Of a stretch of 5,028 bases of DNA, positions 4,997-5,028 are shown in pieces. How positions within the stretch are numbered: the stretch's first letter is position 1; the number at the start of each line of letters is the position of its first letter. Position numbers and translations under genes: made by a program. Source of the stretch: Prevotellaceae bacterium (lineage in GTDB: Bacteria > Bacteroidota > Bacteroidia > Bacteroidales > UBA932); NCBI GenBank assembly GCA_031287815.1, contig JAITSM010000010.1, forward strand, positions 1 through 5,028. Direction: 5' to 3'. A model generated the notes under the pieces. It was not told the origin of the DNA and did no database searches. It saw only the letters and a program-made list of their open reading frames with translations.

Positions 4997-5028
4997 TGCC
5001 CAACTTATCATAACTCACTAAACAACAC

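Overview
The window looks like chromosome of a moderately GC-rich Bacteroidetes, probably Bacteroidales. Two intergenic regions carry good matches to the Bacteroides-type promoter (TTTG, 19-20 bp, TAnnTTTG). No gene has a clear Shine-Dalgarno sequence. The partial P-type ATPase resembles, from memory, the PMCA-type calcium ATPases of Bacteroidales. No species can be named from this evidence.

Layout. (1) Positions 1-1649, minus strand: the N-terminal 549 residues of a cation (probably Ca2+) P-type ATPase. It starts at a TTG codon and runs off the left edge. (2) Positions 1650-1967: a divergent intergenic region. It holds a leader stem-loop and a possible -7 box for the ATPase, then a 7-bp-periodic inverted repeat that abuts a well-formed promoter for the rightward genes. 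(3) Positions 1968-4455, plus strand: a two-gene operon with a 40-nt gap. The first gene encodes a Tat-type DUF362 protein. The second encodes a membrane iron-sulfur protein that reads as a fusion of NapH-like and NapG-like halves, with a twin-arginine motif at the junction. (4) Positions 4456-4920: no credible gene. The stretch is a composite imperfect palindrome of about 450 bp, made of four 7-bp tandem arrays around two inverted REP-like hairpin units. (5) Positions 4921-5028: an AT-rich stretch with a promoter reading into a gene beyond the right edge.

How the genes may work together. The NapH-like half (four membrane helices, two CxxxCP motifs, two ferredoxin-type clusters) would take electrons from quinol or a cytoplasmic donor. 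The NapG-like half has four predicted clusters and would sit outside the membrane behind a fifth helix that looks like an internal Tat signal-anchor. The co-transcribed DUF362 protein carries its own Tat signal and could be the exported partner. The substrate is unknown. The divergent ATPase need not be functionally linked.

The two most unusual signals are the NapH-NapG fusion paired with a Tat-exported DUF362 protein, and a recurrent intergenic architecture (G-rich 7-mer array, short GC-rich core, C-rich 7-mer array) seen three times. Two copies of that architecture bracket a REPIN-like doublet and one copy lies directly against a promoter.
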